Part shown: piece after piece, positions 28,329 to 35,595 of the stretch
How positions within the stretch are numbered: position 1 is the stretch's first letter
Layout: the number at the start of each line of letters is the position of its first letter
From: Spirulinaceae cyanobacterium SM2_1_0
GTDB taxonomy: Bacteria; Cyanobacteriota; Cyanobacteriia; Cyanobacteriales; Spirulinaceae
DNA: 37,966 bases
Assembly (NCBI GenBank): GCA_012031265.1
Contig: JAAUTY010000047.1
Coordinates: forward strand, 1 to 37,966
Direction: 5' to 3'
Notes under the pieces: model-generated
The model's input: only the letters and a program-made list of their open reading frames with translations
Databases searched by the model: none
Told to the model about the DNA's origin: nothing
Position numbers and translations under genes: made by a program

Positions 28329-28503
28329 CCTAGATTGTGGGGAGTTTGACGGCGATCGCGCCGGTACAGGAGCGGCAGCATTTTGACCCATCATTCCACA
28401 GATTTAACCAAAATTAAACAGAAACGCGCGACGAGTTGCGGGCACAAGCGATTGCAGACCTAATGACTGGTTTCGCGACGGCGATCGCCATTTCCGCACA
28501 TTC

Positions 28504-28959
28504 TCAGGCAATCGTAGTGGCACCACTGAGGTAGTCCTGGAGTTGGCGGTCGTGGTCATGGCGCAGTCGTCCCCAAGGTACTTCGGCGGGGGTGAAAGCA
28601 CGCACCTCGACAATTTCCAGCTCGTCGCCAATCGCAAATTCACCCTGTACCCGCGTCGCAATCGAGACATTGATTGAATGCAGGCGCGGATCGCGGTCGG
28701 CGGCTGAATAAATTCCCACCAAGCGTTCCACTCTCACTACCACCAAACCTGTCTCCTCCTGAATCTCGCGTCGCAGCGCCGTCGGTACGTCCTCGCCCCA
28801 GTCCACGAGGCCGCCGGGTAGCCCCCAGCGATCGCTCCCTTGAGCACGCACCAGCACCAGCCGTTCGTCGGGCAAGATGGCGATCGCCGTGACACCGAGC
28901 ACCGGATGGCGGAAAATAACGCCGAGTACCGTGGAGAAGATGCGCCAAAGGTTCCGCAT
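28504..28959 (-). CDS. Nudix hydrolase
   Basis: The 151-residue protein carries a complete Nudix box, G-x5-E-x7-REUxEExGU, as GLVDWGEDVPTALRREIQEE followed by TGL (residues about 50-72), preceded by WGLPGG. Nudix enzymes cleave nucleoside diphosphates linked to other groups, with Mg2+ held by the REUxEE glutamates. The substrate is open (ADP-ribose, dinucleotide or oxidised nucleotide). The N-terminal 20 residues are hydrophobic and basic (RNLWRIFSTVLGVIFRHPV) and may touch the membrane. It lies 80 bp from the divergent xth. Confidence 0.9.
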   Translation of the reverse strand: MRNLWRIFSTVLGVIFRHPVLGVTAIAILPDERLVLVRAQGSDRWGLPGGLVDWGEDVPTALRREIQEETGLVVVRVERLVGIYSAADRDPRLHSINVSIATRVQGEFAIGDELEIVEVRAFTPAEVPWGRLRHDHDRQLQDYLSGATTIA

Positions 28960-29039
28960 GGTGGTTTGCTTCAGTCAACAATCACCCATTATCCGACCCG
29001 GGTGCTCCCGCTCTCCCGATTCGCTAGCGACTTAAAACT

Positions 29040-29864
29040 GTGAAGATTGCCACCTGGAATGTGAATTCAATTCGGTCTCGCCAGACGATTGTCAGCGCTT
29101 GGCTGGCGGTCAATCCGGTTGATGCGCTCTGTTTGCAGGAGACAAAAGTTGAGGATCAAAGCTTTCCCCGCGCACCCTTTGAGGAACTGGGGTATCACTT
29201 GGCGATCGCTGGTCAAAAGGCTTACAACGGCGTCGCTATTTTCAGCCGCGTGCCGCTTGAAGATGTGATCATTGGCTTCGAGCCGTTATTGGGAGACACC
29301 GCCAGCGAATTCTCGGCTCAGCAACGGGTGATCGCCGGTGTTCTCAATGGTGTGCGACTGGTGAACCTTTACGTGCCCAACGGTGCATCACCGGGCAGCG
29401 ACAAATATGAGTACAAGCTGCGCTGGTTGGCGGCTTTGCGCGACTATTTGCTGGCCTTGCGCGATCGCCAGCCGACCGAACTCTGCGTCTGCGGTGATTT
29501 CAATGTTGCTCCCGAAGATCGCGATATTTACAAACCGGAGGGCAAGCAAGACCACATCATGGCGACGCCGGCCGAACGCGAGGCGTTGCAAAAAGTGTTG
29601 AGTATTGGTCTTCAGGATGCCCTCCGCAAGTTCACGTCAGACGGCGGCCTATTTACCTGGTGGGACTATCGCCAAGGGGGATTTAGTCGCGATCGCGGCT
29701 GGCGCATCGACCACCACTATCTGACGTCGGGACTCTATGCACAGGCAACGGGCTGTACCATCGACCGCGAACCGCGCGGGCTAGAAAAACCCAGCGACCA
29801 TACGCCGGTCATCGTCGAACTAGTACAAGACGGCGGCAATGAGATGCCCATTCAGGAGCCGTAG
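29040..29864 (+). CDS. xth: Exodeoxyribonuclease III
   Basis: Xth is an AP endonuclease and 3'-5' exonuclease for base-excision repair. The 274-residue protein begins with GTG and shows MKIATWNVNSIRSR, LCLQETKVED (metal-binding Glu), NLYVPNGA, CGDFNVAPEDRDI, RIDHHYLTSGL and SDHTPVIVEL. All expected catalytic residues of the EEP fold are present. The usual C-terminus is at VIVEL. The extra tail VQDGGNEMPIQEP and the TAG stop come from family A copy A4, which begins at 29820, so this gene has been extended by a mobile element. Confidence 0.95.
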   Translation: MKIATWNVNSIRSRQTIVSAWLAVNPVDALCLQETKVEDQSFPRAPFEELGYHLAIAGQKAYNGVAIFSRVPLEDVIIGFEPLLGDTASEFSAQQRVIAGVLNGVRLVNLYVPNGASPGSDKYEYKLRWLAALRDYLLALRDRQPTELCVCGDFNVAPEDRDIYKPEGKQDHIMATPAEREALQKVLSIGLQDALRKFTSDGGLFTWWDYRQGGFSRDRGWRIDHHYLTSGLYAQATGCTIDREPRGLEKPSDHTPVIVELVQDGGNEMPIQEP

Positions 29865-29931
29865 GATGCCCGTATTGCAGGCACTCAAAACTCAAAATTT
29901 AGAACTCAAAACTCCGCGTAGCGGCACTAAG
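29820..29931 (-). repeat. Family A MITE-like element, copy A4 (reverse), forming the xth 3' end
   Basis: This copy of about 112 bp is in the opposite orientation to the others: CTAGTACAAGACGGCGGCAA at the left and GCGTAGCGGCACTAAG at the right, the last a slightly decayed end. Its left 45 bp encode the last residues of the xth product and its stop. Confidence 0.9.
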
Positions 29932-30226
29932 CAAGGTTGACCAGCCAGCGGCATAAACAGCGTTGTTGAATTTGCGCATGTATCTGATATCAAGTCCGAA
30001 TTTTTTTGCCCCAAAAATGAAATCCACGGTAGAGGAGGGTTTGAAACCCTCCCGATGTTGCAATTTTTGGGGTTTACGAGACGGATTGAGTATGAGAGCC
30101 AATGGCGGTCGGTGATCTCCGCCCCAAAAATCGTAGAGACGCGACGCGTGTCGCATCTCTACGATCAGTTGAGTTTTTGTCGCGGCACAGCCGGACTGAC
30201 GCGGCCTCAGTCTGCTAGCGGTGAGA
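29932..30226. other. Non-coding region between xth and ccmK4 with several structured repeats
   Basis: This stretch holds CCCCAAAAAT (30010) and its reverse complement (30063), a GGAGGGT/ACCCTCC stem at 30034-30052, a short fragment of a family B end (30078-30094), and the palindrome at 30130-30165. No gene was seen. The stem at 30034 could terminate either xth or ccmK4 transcripts. Confidence 0.5.
30130..30165. repeat. Dispersed palindrome, second copy
   Basis: A 16-bp stem (30130-30145 with 30150-30165, one C-A mismatch) closes a GCGT loop. Its arm ATCGTAGAGACGCGAC matches the palindrome after vipp1. It lies 60 bp beyond the ccmK4 stop and could serve as its terminator. Confidence 0.8.
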
Positions 30227-30598
30227 TCAGTTGCTGCTGCTGCCGCTGCTACCGCCATTCGCCGGCCCAAAGAGGCGTGGTCGCCGCACGGAATCGCGGA
30301 ATGACTCTACCTTGTCGTCGTAGTCGATGGGCAGTACGGCCACCACATTTTCATGCGGGCGGGGAATGATCACCCACGACTCCAGGACGCCACCGTAGGC
30401 TGTCTCGACGGCGGCAATTCCCGCATCCATCGCCGCCTTCACTTCCGAAACATCGCCACGAATATTCACTGTGAAGCGAGCGCTACCGACGCGGATATAG
30501 CCGACCAAGGTAACGCGGCCTGCCTTCACCATCGCATCCGCCGCAGCAAGTACGCCGGGGAAGCCTTTTGTTTCCAGCGCGCCAACAGCCTCGGGCAT
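30227..30598 (-). CDS. ccmK4: Carboxysome shell protein CcmK4-like (BMC domain)
   Basis: This 123-residue single BMC-domain protein forms hexameric tiles of the beta-carboxysome shell. EAVGALETKGFPGVLAAADA, KAGRVTLVGYIRVGSARFTV, NIRGDVSEVKAAM and WVIIPRPHENVVAVLPID match CcmK4 rather than CcmK3, which differs at the YIR.GSARF segment. The C-terminal tail (PANGGSSGSSSN) is Gly/Ser-rich. A GAGGAGAG RBS lies 7 nt before the ATG. CcmK3 and CcmK4 genes are usually adjacent in satellite loci; here no ccmK3 flanks it. Confidence 0.92.
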   Translation of the reverse strand: MPEAVGALETKGFPGVLAAADAMVKAGRVTLVGYIRVGSARFTVNIRGDVSEVKAAMDAGIAAVETAYGGVLESWVIIPRPHENVVAVLPIDYDDKVESFRDSVRRPRLFGPANGGSSGSSSN

Positions 30599-30742
30599 TG
30601 AACCACTCTCCTCGTCGTGCAGTTTAAAGTCGTATCGCTTTCCAATTCTACGAGCCTGCGACCCGTCTGCACCAAAAGGATTGGTTTTATTTATGTTTAG
30701 CCGGAGTTATCGCGATTGGGGGTTGACAAAAAGACGACTTGA

Positions 30743-31429
30743 TTATCTAGGGGGCGTGAAGATCAGCTCGCGCTCTGGCGGCGGCAACTCGGTCGGCAGC
30801 GTCGGCTGGGCGGGCGGCACGGGGGTCTGGGGGCGCGTCGTCGGGGCTGGGCGCGGCGCGGGCACAGCGGCTTGACTACTGCTGGCGGCGAGATAGACGT
30901 GACCCAGCGCTTGACCGTTGTAGGCGCGTCGGGCAAATTGCCAGCCGTCCTCCAGGAAGAGTTTGACTGGGCCGCCGATCAGGCCGCGCGATCGCCCGAT
31001 CAAGATTTCCGGCAGACTGCGCTGACTGCCGATGCGCGGCGTGCCGACCAGCCACAGCTCATCGCCGCGCTGGACGACCCGCAGGAGGTAGTCCAGCCCC
31101 AAGTCTTGATTGCCAATGCGAACCGAGTAGCCGTTGCTATCAACGCTGCGGTTGCAGTGACCGGTGAAGTCAAACTGATTGAGCAGTAAGCCGACCGAGA
31201 CTGGGGCGGTGCCGGACTCTTGCCAACACTGTTGTCGCCCGGGAATCTGCTCGACAATCAGCAGGCTGTATTGACCGCTGCCAAACGGAGTGGCGATCGC
31301 AATGAAATTTTGCGCGTCAACCGGAACTTGTTGGAAAGTGACTGCCGCTGCCGGGCGAGCTGCGAGCAGCGGGAGGGTAGTCAGCAAGCTAGCGGCGATC
31401 GCCGTGGTGAGTCGTTTTATAAATGGCAT
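30743..31429 (-). CDS. DUF3747 exported protein
   Basis: The 228-residue product has a signal peptide (KRLTTAIAASLLTTLPLLAA, cleavage near PAAA-VTF). The cyanobacterial DUF3747 pattern follows: FIAIATPFGSGQYSLLIVEQ, CWQESG, FDFTGHCNRSVDSNGYSVRI, QDLGLDYLLRVVQR and NGQALGHVYLA. Two conserved Cys could form a disulfide. A Pro-rich tail of 40 residues (TTRPQTPVPPAQPTLP) may span the peptidoglycan. The function of the family is not known. ATG 31429 is preferred to an in-frame TTG 15 nt upstream. Confidence 0.82.
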   Translation of the reverse strand: MPFIKRLTTAIAASLLTTLPLLAARPAAAVTFQQVPVDAQNFIAIATPFGSGQYSLLIVEQIPGRQQCWQESGTAPVSVGLLLNQFDFTGHCNRSVDSNGYSVRIGNQDLGLDYLLRVVQRGDELWLVGTPRIGSQRSLPEILIGRSRGLIGGPVKLFLEDGWQFARRAYNGQALGHVYLAASSSQAAVPAPRPAPTTRPQTPVPPAQPTLPTELPPPERELIFTPPR

Positions 31430-31555
31430 CGTGAGGAACCTCAAGCGCTTCAGGGTCGTTGTTCAGCGAGTGGTAAATGCAGGCTACATGACGTTTAGCG
31501 CAGCCCTGCGTCCGGAGTCAAGCCAAAAGTACTATGCAGTTTCAGTCATTTCAAC

Positions 31556-32323
31556 CTACCAAGGCAGGCGATCGCCATCCCAGTTAAAAAATGCCCCACT
31601 ATCCTGGCTCTGGAGATTGGCGATGACGGCAAGCAGTTGCTCCACCGTCTGCTGCGGCGAGAACAACTTCTCCGGCGGCACATGACGCTGAAATGGCTGC
31701 GACAGTGCCGTTGCTGTGGTTCCCGGATGCAGTAGCGCCACAATTGTCTGGGGACTCTTGCGACTGTATTCAACCGCCACCGTCCGCATCAGCATATTTA
31801 GCGCCGCTTTTGAGGCGCGGTAGCCGTACCAACCACCGAGGCGATTGTCGCCGATGCTGCCGATCTTGGCGGAGATGTGGGCGAAGATGCTGCGATCGCC
31901 ATGTCGTAGCAGTGGCAGCAGATGCTTCGCCAACAGTACAGCGCCAATGCTGTTGACCTGAAAGTAGCGCAGCAGAACATCAGCCTCGATTTGCCGCAGG
32001 CTTTTTTCCGGCTGGATGCCCGCCGCGTGCAGCAGGCCGACGCAGTTGATCACGCAATGTAGCTTGGGGCAATCCTGCTGAATTTTTTCACAGCTGGCAG
32101 CAATCTGCGCCTCGTCGGTGATGTCCAGCGGCAGGAGGGTCAGGCGCGAGGGTTCCGTCTTGGTCAGATTCTGCAACGCGATCGCCTGCTGCGGCTGTCG
32201 GCAGGTGGCGATCACCCGCTCGACCCGTGCCTCCGCCAGCAACTGCCGCACAAACTCGCCGCCGATGCCACCACTGGCACCGACGACCAAAGCATTACCG
32301 GTGGGTGGGATGGGAGCCGCCAT
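31556..32323 (-). CDS. Short-chain dehydrogenase/reductase
   Basis: The 255-residue SDR has the cofactor motif GASGGIG (residues 15-21), DITDEAQ, NCVG (93-96), Ser151 and the active-site YRASK (Tyr168, Lys172). The pattern is like the C-signal/SDR class of carbonyl reductases. Cofactor preference and substrate are not evident, although CRQPQQ after strand two suggests NADP(H). It starts within the stop codon of hslO (TGATG), so the two are translationally coupled in one operon. Confidence 0.92.
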   Translation of the reverse strand: MAAPIPPTGNALVVGASGGIGGEFVRQLLAEARVERVIATCRQPQQAIALQNLTKTEPSRLTLLPLDITDEAQIAASCEKIQQDCPKLHCVINCVGLLHAAGIQPEKSLRQIEADVLLRYFQVNSIGAVLLAKHLLPLLRHGDRSIFAHISAKIGSIGDNRLGGWYGYRASKAALNMLMRTVAVEYSRKSPQTIVALLHPGTTATALSQPFQRHVPPEKLFSPQQTVEQLLAVIANLQSQDSGAFFNWDGDRLPW

Positions 32324-33228
32324 CAGCCCGACGAGCGCGCCTCAGCCAGCTCCGTCACCAAGTCAGCCAATTGGTTCGCGTCAACCTGATACACCTCACC
32401 GCAAAAATCACAGGTGGCTTCTGCACCGCCATCCTTGTCAATCATGTCCAACAGCTCGGCTGTGCCCAGCATTTTCAGCGCCCCGAGCACGCGATCGGGG
32501 GAGCAGCGGCACTGGAAGCGCAACATTTGCACTTCGGGGAAAATGTGCAGACCACAATCGCCAAGCAAGTCCTGGAAAATATCGGGCAGCGTCTTGCCAG
32601 CCCGCAACAAGGGGGTGAAGCCCGTGAGATTCGCGACTCGCGCTTCCAACAGTTCGATCAGAGCCGGGTCTTCGGCGGCCTTGGGCAGTACCTGGAGCAG
32701 CATCCCGCCCGCCGCAGTGACGCCTTCCGCGCCGACGAAAACGCCGAGCAACAGGGCGGACGGCGTTTGCTCAGAGTGAACCAAGTAGGCTGCGACATCG
32801 TCGCCCACTTCGCCGGAAACTAATTGGGTGGTACTAGAATAGGGGTAACCATAGCCAACATCGCGCACGACGTAGAGGTAGCCGTCGTGACCAATCGCAC
32901 CGCCGACATCTAGTTTGCCATCGCCATTGGGCGGCAGCTCGACCTCGGGATGATCGACGTAGCCACGGACTGTCCCGTCCAAACCGGCATCGACCAAGAG
33001 ACCGCCGAGGGGGCCGTTGCCACGAATGCGAAGATTCACCCGCGAGCCGTCCCGCTTCATGCTGGAGGCGAGGATGAGACCGGCGGCCATGGCGCGGCCA
33101 AGCGCGGCAGTGGCAACGTAGGAAAGCTTGTGGCGCTGGCGGGCTTCTGCGGTAAGGCGAGTGGCGATCGCCCCGACGGCCCGGATGCCACCGTCAGCGG
33201 CGGTGGCTCGAATCAACTGGTCTGCCAT
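32323..33228 (-). CDS. hslO: Redox-regulated chaperone Hsp33
   Basis: Hsp33 is a holdase that becomes active when oxidants release zinc from its C-terminal redox switch. The 301-residue protein has the N-terminal binding domain (DQLIRATAADGGIRA; MKRDGSRVNLRIRGNGPLGG; GHDGYLYVVRD; SGEVGDDVAAYLVHSEQTPS). The complete zinc switch follows: C240-x-C242 (QCRCSPDR) and C273-xx-C276 (CDFCGE). It is the first gene of a two-gene unit with the SDR, whose ATG overlaps the hslO stop by 1 nt. Confidence 0.97.
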   Translation of the reverse strand: MADQLIRATAADGGIRAVGAIATRLTAEARQRHKLSYVATAALGRAMAAGLILASSMKRDGSRVNLRIRGNGPLGGLLVDAGLDGTVRGYVDHPEVELPPNGDGKLDVGGAIGHDGYLYVVRDVGYGYPYSSTTQLVSGEVGDDVAAYLVHSEQTPSALLLGVFVGAEGVTAAGGMLLQVLPKAAEDPALIELLEARVANLTGFTPLLRAGKTLPDIFQDLLGDCGLHIFPEVQMLRFQCRCSPDRVLGALKMLGTAELLDMIDKDGGAEATCDFCGEVYQVDANQLADLVTELAEARSSG

Positions 33229-33625
33229 GTAAATTGCTGCTGTGACACCGTGAGCTAGCGTTGTCTTGCTTGCTTAATATACCTTAACGAAAATTGTCTG
33301 GGCTGGCGGCCGCGATCGCTGGGGCGGCAACGAGGCTGCTCGTGATTTCGCCACCGAGAGGGAATTTTGCAAAGTACAAACCTTTCTTAACTTTTTTGTC
33401 CATTTGACTGGTGCTACTCCGAGAAAACTTGCAGATTCGCGATACTAGAAGTAGATGGAACGAGCGAATTGCCGCCGATGCCATCGCGGTTAGCGCCGGT
33501 CAGCACTGGCTTCGCCCAACGCTAACCCAGCGGGTTCGAGCGCCACGCAATCGAGCTAACCTCTGCAAAGTCTTGGCACTTGACCCAGATTACCCCAACG
33601 CTGCATCGTCAAGGAGACAAACCTG
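33229..33625. other. Intergenic region between divergent genes
   Basis: This 397-bp region separates hslO (minus) from the universal stress gene (plus) and should contain both promoters. AT-rich stretches at 33270-33285 and 33380-33400 are candidate sites but show no consensus pair. No gene or RNA was recognised. Confidence 0.5.
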
Positions 33626-34171
33626 ATGAACCCGAACCACACGCCTGATGCTACCCCGCTCGCCACGGCAACGAGCGATCGCCCCGATGTACCGCAGACC
33701 TTCTGCAAGCTCTTGGTAGGTCTGGATCGCACCAATGCCAGCTCCAGTGTCTTTCAACGGGCGCTCGCCTTGGCGAAGGCACAGAATAGCCATTTGTTCC
33801 TCTTTCACGGCCTGTCCGCACGAGTGCCGACACCGAATGTGCTGGTCGCCGGTAGTCTGGGTGTCTATGGCGGCGGCTATACCCAGGAAATGCTCGACCA
33901 AGCGCAACAGTGGGCGGATGAAGAGCGCCAACAAGTCTTGGTTTGGCTGCGTGAACTCTGCGACCAGGCGATCGCCGCTGGGGTCGCAGCAGAATTTGAC
34001 TATCGCGATGGCGAACCGGGCCAGCAAATGTGTGCCCTAGCACGCAACTGGGATGCTGACTTGCTGATCGTCGGTCGGCGTGGTCGCGCTGGTTTATCCG
34101 AGCTGGTGTTGGGGAGTGTGAGCAACTACGTGGTTCACCACGCCCATTGCGCGGTGTTGGTCGTCCAGTAG
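33626..34171 (+). CDS. Universal stress protein (UspA family)
   Basis: The 181-residue protein has one Usp domain after a 25-residue variable N-terminus. CKLLVGLDRTNASSSVF is strand one and the ATP-proximal loop. The C-terminal GRRGRAGLSELVLGSVS contains the G-x2-G-x9-G(S) ATP-binding motif and is followed by NYVVHHAHCAVLVV. It is expected to bind ATP and act as a stress-response protein, but its specific role is unknown. A hairpin at 34237-34262 follows the stop. Confidence 0.92.
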   Translation: MNPNHTPDATPLATATSDRPDVPQTFCKLLVGLDRTNASSSVFQRALALAKAQNSHLFLFHGLSARVPTPNVLVAGSLGVYGGGYTQEMLDQAQQWADEERQQVLVWLRELCDQAIAAGVAAEFDYRDGEPGQQMCALARNWDADLLIVGRRGRAGLSELVLGSVSNYVVHHAHCAVLVVQ

Positions 34172-34236
34172 CGGGATTGGTAGAGCCGCCTGTCCCATTG
34201 GTTTGACAGGTGTTGCCCCAGGTCGGCAGAGAGTCT

Positions 34237-34262
34237 CAGAGGCGCGATATCCCGCGCCTCTG
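34237..34262. terminator. Hairpin between convergent usp and fur-family genes
   Basis: CAGAGGCGCG (34237-34246) pairs perfectly with CGCGCCTCTG (34253-34262) around a 6-nt loop, followed by CCATTGTTTGG. It lies between convergent genes, which fits a shared terminator, though the T tract is poor. Confidence 0.65.
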
Positions 34263-34319
34263 CCATTGTTTGGCCTGACTGGCGGTTGGCGCTGAAGCGG
34301 CGGCGCGAATCTTGGGGGT

Positions 34320-34727
34320 CTAAGAACTGACCGCGGCCGGGGCATCTTCTTGCAGACGACAGTGATCGCACAAGCCGAAAAATTCCAACGTGTGATAGTA
34401 CACTTTAAAGTGGTGTGAGTCCTGAAGCTGACGTTCGAGTTCCCGAACCGGGCAGTCTGCCAACGCAACTGAGCGCCCACAGTGTAAGCAGGTGAGGTGA
34501 TGCTGATCGCGCTGGATAGGACTGTAGAGTGATTCACCACTACCGAGCGTGCGTACCTGCACCAAACCCTCAAGTTTCAAGGCTTCGAGGGCACGATAGA
34601 TGGTCGCTAATCCTAAACCTTGTTGGCGATCGCGTAGCTTGATGTAGAGATCCTGAGCCGAGATCCCCTGCTGAAGTGTTTTGAGGAGTTTGAGAATGCG
34701 CTCTTGCGAGCGAGTGAGTTGAGCCAT
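34320..34727 (-). CDS. Fur-family metalloregulator, Zur-like
   Basis: The 135-residue protein has a winged-helix N-terminus (TRSQERILKLLKTLQQGISA, GLATIYRALEALKLEGLVQV) and the Fur dimerisation/metal domain. HHLTCLHCG and LCDHCR form the Cys4 structural zinc site, and DQHH and SHHFKVYYHTLEFFG supply further ligands. Cyanobacteria have three paralogues (Fur, Zur, PerR). The short N-terminus and ISAQD...GLATIYR pattern look most like Zur (FurB), but that subtype is a guess. It is convergent with usp and its targets are not in view. Confidence 0.88.
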   Translation of the reverse strand: MAQLTRSQERILKLLKTLQQGISAQDLYIKLRDRQQGLGLATIYRALEALKLEGLVQVRTLGSGESLYSPIQRDQHHLTCLHCGRSVALADCPVRELERQLQDSHHFKVYYHTLEFFGLCDHCRLQEDAPAAVSS

Positions 34728-34875
34728 AGCGAGCAGTTTTGGTCAGGGGCGAGCGCTATCTACGATCTTAGCCTCTCATGCGAGCCAGACACTCAAGTGG
34801 GTAAGCGCGCGACGCGGGCAAACCAGGCGCATCTGCTAAAGTAACCGGAAATTGCTCGCGCGATCGCGACTGTGC

Positions 34876-35538
34876 ATGGGCACCATCCACACCCGAACCA
34901 TTCAGGGCCTTGATTACTTTTATTGGTGCCCGCCGACTCGTCGCCGCGCCACGAAGCTAGGCGAGTCAGCGGGTGTGACCTATCGCATCGGCCGCCAGCC
35001 TAAGGGTGGCTACCTGCCCTACTACTTTTGGCGAGGTGACATCCAACTCGACGACTATATCGCCGCTTACCTAAAATGGCTGCACGCGGCTTGGCAACTC
35101 CACCCTGACCTAGCAATTCGGATGCGCCAAGGCAAGGTGGGCTTGCGATCATGCCAAGGCGAATATGACTGCCGCAGCCCTGAAGCCCGCGAACTGCGCC
35201 AACGTCTGCGCGAAGAGGTGGCAGACATCTACTACAGCGCTGAGCTGATCGCCAGCAGCCTCGAGCGGGCGCGTCAGTGTCGCCAACAGGCGGAGCAGTT
35301 GCGGCAGCAGGCGGCGGCTCAACAGGCTCTAGCGGGGGTCGGACAGCGCAGCCCGATCGTGATGCAACCGCGCTCACTCATGGAGCAGTCCAAAGCCAGC
35401 GCCGCCGCCGCCGCCGCCCTCGAAGGCGAAATCCTCAAAATCGTCGCCTACCTCCTGCGCTTTTGCCCCCCCGCCGCCCGCTCGGCCTTTCGCGGCGAAC
35501 TTGCCACGGCGATCTGGCAGAATCCTCCTGGAGCTTAG
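34876..35538 (+). CDS. Unrecognised 220-residue protein upstream of the CARF-HEPN gene
   Basis: This soluble protein has two parts. Residues 1-110 form a globular region rich in aromatics and arginine (GLDYFYWCPPTRRRATKL, RIGRQPKGGYLPYYFWRGD, YIAAYLKWLHAAWQL). Residues 110-220 are helical and rich in Gln, Ala and Arg (RARQCRQQAEQLRQQAAAQQ), probably a coiled coil, with an Ala run near residue 180. I do not recognise the family. The ATG at 34876 is chosen over an in-frame TTG at 34852. It lies 57 bp upstream of the Cas02710 gene on the same strand, so the two may be cotranscribed. A weak GGAGC/GCTCC stem follows its stop. Confidence 0.7.
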   Translation: MGTIHTRTIQGLDYFYWCPPTRRRATKLGESAGVTYRIGRQPKGGYLPYYFWRGDIQLDDYIAAYLKWLHAAWQLHPDLAIRMRQGKVGLRSCQGEYDCRSPEARELRQRLREEVADIYYSAELIASSLERARQCRQQAEQLRQQAAAQQALAGVGQRSPIVMQPRSLMEQSKASAAAAAALEGEILKIVAYLLRFCPPAARSAFRGELATAIWQNPPGA

Positions 35539-35595
35539 CGGCTCCTTGAAACTCAGACAGCACCCAGCTTCCAGACCCACTCTAATTTCCTAGTT

